Both the position numbers and the translations under genes were made by a program. The notes under the pieces were generated by a model. The model saw only the letters and a list, made by a program, of their open reading frames with translations. It was not told the origin of the DNA and made no database searches. A DNA stretch of 64,000 nucleotides from Siphonodentalium dalli (lineage: Eukaryota; Mollusca; Scaphopoda; Gadilida; Siphonodentaliidae), in contig CP136065.1 of NCBI GenBank assembly GCA_032622095.1, positions 241,529,530 to 241,593,529 of the forward strand, given 5' to 3'. This document shows positions 45,080 through 55,830 of the stretch, piece by piece (within the stretch, counting starts at the first letter, position 1; each line of letters starts with the position of its first letter).

Positions 45080-45459
45080 ATGGTAGAACAGCAGTTACAA
45101 CACCTAGGATTAACCTTTGAAATATTCAAACAATTTCGAACAAAACTTTTCAAACCGAATTTGAATGAAGTTATTTATCTGGCGCTATTTCTTGACACGG
45201 AGACCGAAGACATTCATCTGGTTTACCTCATAGATGCCGCATTTAGTTTTTCGCCCTATTTAAGTCAGTTTATGGATCTAATGGGAGGTTTTGGATAAGG
45301 TGATAAAATAGAATCTTCAACTTGTCCCCAGTTTATATCGAAATTTACAAAACTTGTCCAGTAAATTAGGTATGGACCTCGCCAAAGGCTTGGTCCAGAC
45401 TTAATTTACTGGACTCGCTTTGTAAATTTTGCTACAAACTGGGGACGAGTTGTGGATCC
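45080..45459 (+). repeat. Dispersed repeat with a 72-codon open frame and a terminal inverted repeat, copy 1
   Basis: A frame from 45080 to 45298 reads VEQQLQHLGLTFEIFKQF, then NEVIYLALFLDTETEDIHLV, ending DLMGGFG. It is followed by an inverted repeat (45311-45459, arms GAATCTTCAACTTGTCCCC). A second copy at 46050-46440 has the same order but a broken frame. It could be a decayed gene or transposon piece; the protein is not recognised. Confidence 0.45.
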
Positions 45460-45460
45460 T

Positions 45461-45486
45461 CTTGATTGATTGATTGATTGATTGAT
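45461..45486 (+). repeat. (TGAT)n microsatellite
   Basis: Six TGAT units run into T-rich sequence. Confidence 0.85.
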
Positions 45487-46049
45487 TTATTTTTTATATA
45501 AAGACATACACGTATATTGTTTTAACAGGTTACAAATATAATAAATTACAAGCAAATAAAAAGGAGTTTTTAACATAATTTCAGTTGTTAGGCTATATAA
45601 GAAATCGCAAATTTTGAAACAAAAATGAGGCTGTAAAGAAGTCAAAGTGAATACCAATGGTATGATGGCTGAAATTTAGAAAAAAAAAATCGTAGAGTAC
45701 ATGTACGGCTAGATATCGGGGATGGCACAAAAAGCACTCGAAGGCTTAATTCCATTGTGGTCCCCTGATATGCTACCGGCCTCTATTTATCCATCCCACA
45801 TAATTCATGAATTTACACAATGTATGTGATAATATATGCTGAAAAAGTATGAGAAGGCAGAATGGGTTATTATTAACAGAGAATGGTAAAATAGCACCTA
45901 TATACGAGCGCCTGCGGCGCATAAGATACTATGGGTGGCGGGATGGGGTGGTGGGTGGCCACTACCTATAGCCTCGCACATGGAAGAGAATGCACTGGCC
46001 TAACATTTACCTTGACTTTGTAAGCCAGTGCATTCTCTTATATACAACA

Positions 46050-46440
46050 ACACCTAGCAGTCACCTTTAATATATTTGAATGATTTCGAAAAAAAAAATT
46101 CAAACCGAATACGAATTGAGTTATTTATCTGTTTCTTGATGCAGAGACTGCGGAAAAACTTCTGACTTGCCTTATAGAAGCCGCTTCTAGTTTCCCATTT
46201 TAGTACGTTTATGGATTTTATGGAGGTTTTGGATCAAGTAATAAATAGAATCTTCAAATCGTCAATGGTTTATAGCAAAATTTACAAAACTCATCCAGTA
46301 AATTAGGTTTAGACATAATTTACGGGACTCGTTTTGTAAATTTCGTAATAAACTGGCGACTCATTGGAGATTCTCTATTTATTTGTCCCAAATAATTCAT
46401 GAATTTACAAATATATGTGATATATATGTTGAAGAAGTAT
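46050..46440 (+). repeat. Dispersed repeat, copy 2 of the 45080 element
   Basis: It shares 'caacacctag', 'ttcaaaccgaat', 'gagttatttatctg' and the inverted repeat (46248-46373) with 45080-45459, but has frame-breaking indels. The two copies are direct repeats about 960 bp apart. Confidence 0.6.
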
Positions 46441-46851
46441 GAGAGGGGAGAGGGCGTTTATATTTATAACTATATTTCTGTATTCTGCAGATGGTGAAGT
46501 GAACAGGCAGTGATCAGCTATTGACTTTTTACATTGATTGAAGGCGATTGTGAGAACATTTATTGTCGTAATGGCAAATTTCTTTGGAAATTCCTATAAT
46601 AGAAAGAATATTATGTATTGTTGAGTGGATACTGAACATTATGTCATTCGCGAATGAGGCAAATGTTTATTTTCATTTATCTCGCTCAACCATGACACAA
46701 ATTTTGGTATCCACTCAACCACTAGATTTTCCTCTGTTTTTATTTTTAAAGACGGGTCTATCTCTTCATAAACATGTGACGTATCGAATATAGTTTCCTG
46801 GGTATAAAATAATAAAAATGAGTTGAAGACCCCTGTCCAGAAACACTTCTA

Positions 46852-47110
46852 TTAACCCTTTGAGTGCCAGGTCCGATTTTTGTATCAACCCATATACCCT
46901 GTGCCAATGCATTCTCTTATATATGCGAGTCGACCATAGGTCGGTCGCCTCGCATATATAAGAGAATGCATTGGCTTAACATATTATTATTTTTTTTTTT
47001 TTTTTTTACAGTTTTTTTTACAATTTTAATATATTTTATTATATTCTTTAACAGACTTATTGTGTAGGTTTAGGGCCGATGAGATCAGCCCCTGGCACTC
47101 AAAGGGTCAA
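46852..47110. mobile_element. TTAA-flanked MITE (family E), reverse orientation
   Basis: TTAA at 46852-46855, TCAA at 47107-47110; ends CCCTTTGAGTGCCAGGTCC and 'cctggcactcaaaggg'. One family C-type hairpin with a 4-bp extra in the loop, then an A/T tract and 'ggccgatgagatcagcc'. Confidence 0.75.
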
Positions 47111-47689
47111 TTAATATTGATTTTATATTGAAGTTTCTGGCATAATATACATACAATAAATTTTGGACATTTTACAGCTCAAGTTCATTCGGAGCGTAGC
47201 ACGCCGGATAACTCTATCTAAAAATAGTAATGAAAAATGGTTCCAACTGATTATCGCAATATATAAGAAAGACGACACAAATGGCTGTCCCGTGTGCAAC
47301 AATGTGAGCACGTTAAATATCACTACCGGGGGAAGAAGTCACAAATTTGGTAAAACAATCCTGGACAAATTGGGAAAATTGGAAGGTGGATCTACTTGAT
47401 CCCTTCCCAAGAGTCTTCAACATAATGAAATTGTCAATGTATCCTATACATACATGTAGATATCTGTGCTGCTTTGAATATTTATTATTGACGACCAATG
47501 TGGTTAACATTACAACTTTTAAATTTGAGAGCCATGTACTTAGGTGATAAATGAAGACTCTTTTTAAGCCAATCAAAGTCTGATTTATGGGTGAATTATA
47601 TAATTACTTCCATTTTTCCCCACATTAAAAAAATAAAAGTGTCAATGACACTGTAACTCAACTTAATAATTTAATGGTTGACAGTAAAT

Positions 47690-49315
47690 GGAGGAATTAG
47701 GAAAGGTGCTAATTGAAATGTCTAAGCAAGACAAGATGTACATGTCAATATCAACATTCATGACAAGCTTCATTATGATCGGATCAGGGATGTGGCCAAA
47801 GGATTTAGTGATACAAAGAGTAAATTCTAAAATGGCAACCGGCGGCCATGTTTTCTCGCCGAATGACCCCAAAATGACTCGTTCCCATCTACATGTCAAT
47901 GTCAACATCCATGACAAATTTCATGAAGATCAAATAAACAGATCGGTCTATAACCCATGCTAATGGATTTTGTAGAAATATTTAGTCATACAAAGAGCAA
48001 AATCCAAAATGACTCGTTCCCATCAAGAGGTCACCCCGATGATCCACATGAAGTTTGGTGATGATCAGATCAGGGATGTGGTATGTTGGGTATGTCAAAG
48101 GATTTAGTGATGCAAAGAGTAAAATCCAAGATGGCCGCCAGCGACCATGTTTTTTGGTCGATTGATCCTAAAATGACTCGTTCCCATCTACATGTAAATG
48201 TCAACATTCATGACAAATTTTATGATGATCAGACAAACAGTACGGCCTGTAGCCCGCGCCAATGAATTCAATTTTGAAATCCAAGATGGTCGCCAGCAGC
48301 CATGTTTTTTGGCCGAATTACCCCAAAATGATTCGTGCCCAAATAGGGGCCACCCCAATGATGAATATGAAGTTTGGTGATGATCGGATCAGGGTTGTGG
48401 TCTGTAGGGTGTGTGAAAGTATTTAGTGATGCAAAGAGTAAAATCCAAGATGGCTGACGACGGCCATGTTTTTTGGCCAAATGACCCCAAAATGACTCGT
48501 TCCCATCTAGAGGTTACCCCGATGATCCATATGAAGTTTGGTGATGATCGGATCAGAGATGTGGTCTGTAGGATGTGTCAAAGGATTTAGTGATGCAAAG
48601 AGTAAAATCCAAGATGGCCACAAGCGGCCATGTTTTTCGGCCGAATGATCCTAAAATAACTCGTTCCCATCTACATGTAAATGTCAACATTCATGACAAA
48701 TTTTATGATGATCAGACAAACAGTACGGCCTGTAGCCCGCGCCAATGGATTCAAATTTGAAATCCAAGATGGCCACCAGCGGCCATGTTTTTTGGCCGAA
48801 TGACCCCAAAACGACTCGTTCCCATCGACATGTCAATGTCAACATTCATGACAAATTTCATAAAGATCAGACAAAAGATACGACCTGTAGCCCGCGCCAA
48901 AGTATTTAGTGATGCAAAGAGTAAAATCCAAAATGGCTGACGGCAGCCATGTTTTTTGGCCGAATGATCTTAAAATGACTCGTTCCCATCTACATGTAAA
49001 TGTCAACATTCATGACAAATTTTATGATGATCAGACAAACAGTACGGCCTGTAGCCCGCGTCAATGGATTTAATTTTGAAATCCAAGATGGCCACCAGCG
49101 GCCATGTTTTTTGGCCGAATGACCCCAAAATGACTCGTTCCCATCTACATGTCAATGTCAACATTCATGACAAATTTCATAAAGATCAGACCAAAGATAC
49201 AACCTGTAGCCCGCGCCAAAGGAAATTGTTGACGGATACATAGACACACGCACGACGGACGCCAACCAATGGCAATCGCTCAAACTTACAAAGTAAGTTG
49301 AGCTAAAAAGTCATG
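47690..49315 (+). repeat. 'aagatggccgcc' repeat, longest copy, about nine units of about 160 bp
   Basis: Units alternate two forms: one with 'ctacatgt(a/c)aatgtcaacat' and 'cagtacggcctgtagcccgc', the other with 'gatgatccatatgaagtttg' and 'gtctgtaggatgtgtcaaag'. All have 'aaaatgactcgttcccatc' and 'catgttttttggccgaatga'. The end is 'gcaatcgctcaaacttac', then 'aagttgagctaaaa'. No conserved frame. Confidence 0.8.
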
Positions 49316-49370
49316 AAAAAATATGATATAAAACCATCATGTACCTTTACATGAAAGCCACGCTTACCAG

Positions 49371-50246
49371 CAGGGTTCACGACGGCCCAAAATCCCAGGT
49401 GCCAACAATGTTGCCAATTGCATTATTTTTTGGGCCACTTTATTTATATCTTCTGTTGCCACTTATTTTCCGACCAATATTTTTTGGTGCCATTTTTGAA
49501 TTGGGTATTTCGAACAAAAAAAAAAACATTGTCACCATCGAATGATAGCCATTCACGAGATATTTTCCACTCATTTAAAAATTTTCATTTTGGTGAACAT
49601 GCAGCTTTTTGTTGCGTTCTTGTGGCATTGAATGCTAGCATGTTGCTCGGTTTAGGCGGTGTAGCACATTTGTCAAATCAACCACTTTATTTGGCCTATC
49701 GGTAATGTCTGAATGTCCGAAGAAATCAGTAACTTCTTCATTTTAGAAGGATGTTGTGTGTCTGATGCATTGTTGCCGAAATCTAACTTACGCTTATGAT
49801 TCATATTTGCTGTGTGTCACAGCTTGTGAAAGCTGAGTTACGAAAGACACATTCATGATAATTCATTAACACACCTATCAAAACACAGTTTTGACTTCAG
49901 GAAGCCCTTTGTTTGACTAATGTTTGTCAAATTGGAGTTAATAGCCATACTCAATGTTATAATCGAGTAGAAATTCGAAACCCATTCACCCCATTGATAT
50001 AATAAGTCGATGTGACATATGCTGTGAATCTATTATACGCTTTCAATTAGGACCCAATTAGCTATGTCACGACCGGATTTTTGTTTCCGACCGATTGACT
50101 GCAAGCTTTATTATATGTCCGATGGGTATCAATTCCCAAAAGCCAAAAAGGTAGGTGCCAAATTTTGTAGCAAATCAGGATTTTTTGGTGCAAATTCATT
50201 TTGTTTATAGCTATTTGCTAAATTGCAATTGGCAGCATAAACCCTG
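49371..50246. mobile_element. hAT-type non-autonomous element, 876 bp, 8-bp TSD CTTACCAG
   Basis: Exact duplications CTTACCAG lie at 49363-49370 and 50247-50254. Ends CAGGGTTCACGACGGCCC and the partial complement ending GCATAAACCCTG. Interior frames (for example 49418-49705) have no transposase resemblance. Confidence 0.9.
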
Positions 50247-50259
50247 CTTACCAGTACTA

Positions 50260-50340
50260 AACCCTTACCAGTGCTAAACCCTTTAATACCAGTGCAAAAC
50301 CCTATATTACCAGTGCTAAACCCTTACCAATGCTAAATAG
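50260..50340 (+). repeat. Short tandem repeat 'ccagtgctaaaccctta'
   Basis: About five imperfect copies of a 14-20 bp unit follow immediately after the hAT element's right TSD. Confidence 0.75.
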
Positions 50341-50565
50341 TGCTTCCGAACTGTCCGCTTCTGGAATGATTTGGCTACACATGCAGCTGCTCGCTTATGA
50401 GTACTTAGACACAGTAATCCTGAAGTAGCATGGTCGAGTCTGTGACCAAACCTACAAATATGAGAAAGATATTTTTCAAGTGTTTAATACAAAAAAACAT
50501 GGCAAATTGTGTCACAAAAAATGTCAAGTCATTACTGAGGTGGAGCAAACAGTGAATTTAGTGAT

Positions 50566-51780
50566 TAGCCTAATACTGGTAGGGCCCTGAAAATCAATTA
50601 AATTCGATGCCATTCGAAATTGTTCGTCTGATTCAATTCAAAATCGGCTACAATGATTCAGATTTTGTTGAATCTTTGGTGACAGGTGCATTTCTGTGCT
50701 TTCTACAGACCACCATGCTCATACCAGAAAAGAAAATTCACTATAATAACGTAGTAAACGACTTAATCGTCCAATAGCAGGACAAGTAGTGTTATCGCCA
50801 ACTAATCCATAACTAATTGACCCAATCTGTAAGAATGACATAAGTGAACAACAAAATTGCCAAACAAGGCTGTGTGCAAGTGTCGTTCCAGAAATCATGG
50901 GAATTCCATAACACACATGTATGCCAGATTTTAGATCTTTGTTTGATTTGCGTAAATGTGAGTCTGAATCTAAGTCCTGAGTATTTTTATAAACATTGTC
51001 TGGTAAGTGTACTTTCAGACGACCACGATACAATCGTAAGTGGAAAGATTTCCGTCGTAGAAAGTAACCGGTAGCTGGACTGCGCATGCGCACGTCAAAA
51101 TCGTAGGTCATAAAATAATATCAGACACTGTTTGATTTTAGATGCGAAATCGTGGCGTATCCTTGGATACCTCGACTTGCGACGTAATCGCAGCCGTGTG
51201 TACGTAAAAATCGTAGCTGGGAATGATCGTAGGGTAGTCAATCACATGCTTTAGAACCTACGATATCATAATGCATGTGCATCGCAATCACCTGAACAAA
51301 CTATCCACGATCTCGTCGGGCCCGATTCCTCCACTTACGATTGTATCGTGGTCGTCTGAAGTTACACTAAGTCTGTCAGTTCAAGTGACAGACAACACAA
51401 TCATCGCAAGTGTAGCAAAAAATACTGCGCTACTCAACAAAATGAAACTGGCATCACACGGTACGCTTGTCTGTATTTATGTCCACAATGGTTCTCTCAT
51501 GCATGTATTCTCTTATATGTACTCCCAACGATTGATTAGGCACAGAAAATGCATATATGTGTGTAGATAAGCGCATAATCTGCGCATATTGAACTACATC
51601 GACGATCACCAGGCATTTTTGGCAGGCAATTTTAGATGTTTGTTCGAGGTTCTATCTATTGAAAACTCGATTGGCTCAGTAACAATTATTTGATTGGAGA
51701 TTCGATTCGATTTCAAATCGTTTGCCTGATTCAATTTGAGATTCGATTCGAAATGAAAACACCCGATTTGTAGGGCCCTA
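50566..51780. mobile_element. hAT-type element inserted in an older family A copy, TSD TTAGTGAT
   Basis: TTAGTGAT occurs at 50558-50565 and 51781-51788, and the older family A sequence continues across. Inverted ends are TAGGGCCCTGAAAATC (from 50580) and 'ccgatttgtagggcccta'. The 14 bp 50566-50579 before the left TAGGG look like an extra insertion. Subterminal 'gattcgattcgaaat' tracts are typical of such elements. It contains an inner inverted pair, 'cgaccacgatacaatcgtaag' region (51019) and its complement (51330). Confidence 0.75.
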
Positions 51781-51788
51781 TTAGTGAT

Positions 51789-51877
51789 GCTAGCCTGCTA
51801 TGCAGGATAGCGTCAATAAATTATCCTCTGGGGACTTCATTCTGCAAATGACAGGCACACTAAGCTCAGGCTTGGAG
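51789..51877. mobile_element. Right half of an old family A hAT element
   Basis: 'gatgctagcctgctatgcag' to 'ctaagctcaggcttg', the standard right end. Its left half is the piece 'gtgaatttagtgat' before 50566. Confidence 0.7.
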
Positions 51878-54050
51878 GAAAATATGCCTAGGCAATAGGG
51901 GGGGGGGGGGTGGGGGAACAGTGGAGCATGTTACAAGTTCATGTGCTCACAATAGAACAACACAGAAGGCTTTGAGGGGGACAGCGGAGTGTAGATATTG
52001 CATTATACTTACATGTACATGTAAGTGTAATAGAATTATGACTATACTCTTAAAGGATTTATTCGGTCTAGAAACTACAAAACGCAATCGGAAAGCCCTC
52101 CCTGTTGTGATTAAAATGATCCAAGTCCCATTCCGATCGCATAATAAATAACCCGTAAAATAAATAAATAATACCACCACCGGTATTCGGAGATTTCCGT
52201 GACTAAACTACGAGTGACGTACTTGTGGGGAGCAAATTAAAAACACAGATTCGGAGCCGGAGTTTATTATGCAGACTACGATGACGTAATCGTAAGTCAG
52301 CCGATACTAAAATGCGGAGTCGTATGTGCGCGTGTGGTGTACAGATTACGTTACGCTTTGGCCGTTTATCTGGAATAGAAGACAATAATTCTGTGAATAC
52401 AGTAATTAATAGCGCCTAGAATGGTTGTTGTTTTTGTAGCCATTAATAACATGCCGGCACGTGTCTGTTTTGGTGAATAGATGGCAGTATTAGTGCTTTG
52501 ATTGTCTCGCGTATTCACTCGGTGATTTGTAATCACTCAGCGACTATTCATCAGTGTCATTCGCGAACTTGTTTGCACTCTAAAATGCCACAAAGTGAAT
52601 AGAAAGAACATTATCTCTCTGGTCATACTTATATAAGAAGCGCCCAAATTTATATAAACACTGGGCTGAATAATGTTAACTCTATTTAGGCGCTTTTGTT
52701 TTGTGTTTGTTTGTTGTTTTACTTTCGATATAAATATCCCGAGTATCTGTCATCGCCACATATTCCAAGATGCCTAGTAGATGTAGTGTGTTCAGTTGTG
52801 GGCGGGCTAGCGATCCATTATTTAGTACCTCCAAAAAGACAACACAGTGCGTAATTTAGAACGCTCTTTATTGTCTACCGCTTTTGGGAGACGGAAGCAC
52901 TTTATATTTAATTGTCACAATACCACATACAAAATCACCCATGACATATCGAAATAAAGCACGTTCATAATTGAGAACGCTCTTTATTGTCTACACCGCG
53001 ACGAAAACATGGACGCTCTTTATTAGAGGCAATCATTGGAGTTTTGCTATGCTAACAATTCAAAAAAATCCTCTCTAGAAAGTCAATATGTGCCATCAAA
53101 ACGTAAAATAAAACGAACAACAAACACAAACTGAAAAACAATGCCAGGCTAGCCTTCAATTAAAAAAATGTCATTATGCCAAACTGCAGCCTAACTAATA
53201 ATTTTTGTAGTTTCAACAGTCTGTTGTGTATTCGAGTGAATTATTTTGTTTACTCACTTATCGATCTTGACTGGAAGGATTTTAGCAAGCTGTTCACAGT
53301 CGTGCACTTCCCCACACAAAATGTTTCGTGTGAAGAAACAGACAGGAACATCATTATGACGAATATAAGCCATCATGATACATGTACTATAGTACAATAA
53401 CCACCACCTTTTTAATCGCACCCCATTTGTATTTAAAATTGTACGCATATAGCGCACAACGGGATGACACTAGTGTGTAAACTATCCTCCGAAATTGGTA
53501 CCATACAACGAAGAATGAAGTACCGGCATATGGCCTAACTTGTATTCTTTCAGAAACAGTTAAATTTGTTTCGCACGATATTCCGCTCGCTCATTGCATT
53601 TCTGCATAAATTAATCTCATTTCAAACAACTTTTATCGCCTCAAAGTGCATTTTAGCCATCATTATTCGTTATATAATCCAACATTCTAGCAAATCCAGT
53701 TCATAATTCAGCACATTCAAACAGTTTTATTCCGTAATCGCTATTTATCGTAAAGGCTTAGGTAATTAACCAGCGTAATTTATCAACTCGTTACGCGATT
53801 GGCGGAATTATTTCAAGCTCCACCCACCGCTGTCATCGGTAAGCGTTGATGCAGATGATCGGTCATGTGACCGCGTTGTGGTCATGTGATCGCACTCACG
53901 TGACTGACTTCGGATATTTCCGCGATTTTTTTAATATCATAATAATAAAAATACTATCTGCCTGATTTTGAATTTTCTTGGCGAAATGGGTCTGTTAGAC
54001 ATATATTATTAGTATTATGACGATAAAAAAAATATTTTTTTGACAGACTA
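51878..54050. other. RPUSD1-like large intron, mostly unassigned; poly(G) and repeated 'cgctctttattgtcta'
   Basis: Poly(G) at about 51899-51910. The motif 'acgctctttattgtcta' or a shortened form recurs near 52860, 52978 and 53010. One minus-strand open stretch, 53457-53258, ends at a good donor (ATAA|GTGAGT) and reads VPVCFFTRNILCGEVHDCEQ near its end. No family is recognised, and it does not match the missing RPUSD1 segment. Confidence 0.4.
52770..52859 (+). pseudogene. Possible THAP-domain start, truncated
   Basis: An ATG opens MPSRCSVFSCGRASDPLF and the frame stops after 29 codons. The start resembles THAP zinc-finger proteins (M-P-x-x-C-x4-C). THAP domains continue with a CxxH about 40 residues later, which is absent here. 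It may be a first exon whose donor I cannot fix, or a broken transposase or THAP gene. 'gatataaata' about 40 bp upstream could be a TATA-like element. Evidence is thin. Confidence 0.2.
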
Positions 54051-54055
54051 ATTCC

Positions 54056-54440
54056 TTTAAGCATAATTCATAATTCATTTATGCTTTAGCATAATTCATT
54101 CACACAGAAAGATTAATTATGATTAAGCATAAATGAATAGCACTTAACTGCAAATGAATTTAGCATAATTCATATACACTCTCATAGAGCTCCCCTCAAG
54201 AATCAAAATGGCCATAGTTTGCAAAGAATGTTTCAATGGCAGATATATATTAAGCTCCACCCACAATCTTTACATCAGATTATACCATTATACCTGAGGT
54301 AAGATAGCTGAAGAACCCAATTACGCTTAAGCGTAATTGAATTATGCCTAGCATAAAAGCATAATTCTTCTGTGTAATTCTTCTGCATAAAATTACGTTT
54401 AAGTATAAATGATTCATGCTTAAGCGTAATTAGCTAATAA
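54056..54440. repeat. Cluster of 'gcataatt'/'aattatgc' motifs in both orientations
   Basis: A dozen or so copies of GCATAATT or CGTAATT and their complements, many with 'ttaagc', occur within 385 bp. They lie on both sides of a short unique middle (54180-54300). It could be a decayed inverted-repeat element. Confidence 0.55.
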
Positions 54441-54467
54441 ATGTGAAAACTGCCTCCAACTGATGAA

Positions 54468-54763
54468 TATAAGATATTTCACCTGAATCCATGACATATT
54501 GTATGATCAACTAGCTCTGGGTACTCCATATATATAAGATATCTCACCTGAAGCCATGACATATTGTATGATCAACTAGCTCTGGGTACTCCATATACTA
54601 GTATAAGATATCTCACCTGTACTAGCTCTGGGTACTCCATATATAAGATATCTCACCTGAATCCATGACATATTGTTTGATCAACTAGCTCTGGGTACTC
54701 CATATATATAAGATATCTCACCTGAAGCCATGACATATTGTATGATCAACTAGCTCTGGGTAC
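54468..54763. repeat. Tandem array of the exon 3' edge and its splice donor, five copies
   Basis: 'cacctg' unit starts lie at 54480, 54545, 54614, 54654 and 54720 (spacing 65, 69, 40 and 66 bp). Each unit holds the exon's last bases ('gatcaactagctctgggta' on the plus strand) plus the donor and first intron bases. The unit at 54720 is the real exon edge. Three of the other four are full length and one is deleted. All keep CAG|GTGA. Confidence 0.92.
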
Positions 54764-55005
54764 TTTTTAGCCAGCAGTGTGGCTACCGTGATATGGTCTG
54801 TATCCTGGCTGTTGATTCTGGTGTCGAATGGTTTGTTAACCACAATGTAATTGTTTGTTTTGTGAACAACATCGATGTCTTGTGGATAGCTCATTCTCCT
54901 TCCTCTCCAATTTTCTCGATTCTTGAAATAAAAGTCATAGATTTGCTTGGCTCTGAATTTAGCAAGTCTCAGTGCAAATGTTGCTGTCATCTCATGTAGG
55001 TTGGG
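54722..55005 (-). CDS. RPUSD1-like RNA pseudouridine synthase, exon 2 (N-terminal catalytic-domain start)
   Basis: The acceptor 'aacttcacatacag' precedes C at 55005, and the donor is TTCAG|GTGAGA at 54722/54721. The exon is 284 nt and ends in phase 2. The product starts PNLHEMTATFALRLAKFRA and KQIYDFYFKNRENWRGRR. It then enters the conserved domain at DIDVVHKTNNYIVVNKPFD and ends KKYPELVDHTICHGF(R). Human RPUSD1 has 'IVYRSRDFLVVNKHWDVRIDS ... FPELADPDTCYGFRFCHQLD', so the next residues should be the HQLD catalytic motif in a further exon. The 33 residues before the domain are absent from human RPUSD1. An ATG inside this exon (54988-54990) could be an alternative start. Confidence 0.85.
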
Positions 55006-55830
55006 CTGTATGTGAAGTTACCATAATGTCAGCATATGGTAACTCTAAAATCTACAGCCCTGTTAATTATAGTCGGCTATCAGCATATGGTAACTCGATG
55101 AACTTAGTACGAAGCTGAAATAAAAAGAATGTTTTTATATCAGCATCATCAAAAACTTTGAGATAAGTTTTTTTTACTCTTCGTCCAAGCGGAAAATTTA
55201 ATATTTGGCAATACAACATTTCAAACATGTATGATGATTTTTATATGTTTACGTTATTTTCGACATGCACCCCCTAGAAACACAAAATCAAAATTGTTTG
55301 AAAGAATATTAGAATTTTCACAATTTACTGTCTGTTTCCCATCAACTACCTATTAAAGGTTAGTAGAGAGAAGACAGAACACATTTTATAGCTATTTGCC
55401 CTGCATACAACCAAACAAAGACAAACCTATCAGAACAACATTAAACATATATAGACATATCCAAAATAGAAAATGATCGGAAAATTTCACACAATTTGTC
55501 ATTGATTGTACCTATTCAATGACTGTACCTATTCACCAACTCAAAATATATCATGAAGATCAAAGAGATAAATAGAAACTATATATATTCCATCCACACA
55601 ATCTGTGTCAGTGCACTTAAAGCTACTCAGAATATTCTGTAAAATAATTTAATATCCATATTAATGGACAATCCCACTTTTAATCCATATAAACAAATTA
55701 TAACTTACACTACCGAGCTGTACAAACAAAAGCTTTGTACATATCAGACTTAATGTCACTCTACATGTACATAGATATCTTAAAGTAACAAACCCTTTAA
55801 TAACAAACTTTTTATATCACAGTATTTTAC
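55006..55830 (-). other. First intron of the RPUSD1-like gene
   Basis: It starts GTAAAATA at 55830 and ends TACAG at 55006. AT-rich, no MITE. The segment 'cagcatatggtaactc' occurs twice, at about 55020-55035 and 55079-55095. Confidence 0.55.

Noticed and set aside
50719-51111. 130-codon minus-strand frame inside the hAT element, tested as a transposase
   Set aside because: No DDE-type or BED/hATC-like pattern seen; it lies across inverted sequence of a non-autonomous element.
50719-54050. Viral insertion or integrated provirus
   Set aside because: No reverse transcriptase, integrase, capsid or other viral domain was recognised anywhere in the window.
54421-54460. HQLE string on the minus strand, resembling the catalytic HQLD motif of RPUSD1
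   Set aside because: The Asp is Glu, the following residues do not match, a stop follows soon, and it abuts the donor-array repeats; taken as chance.
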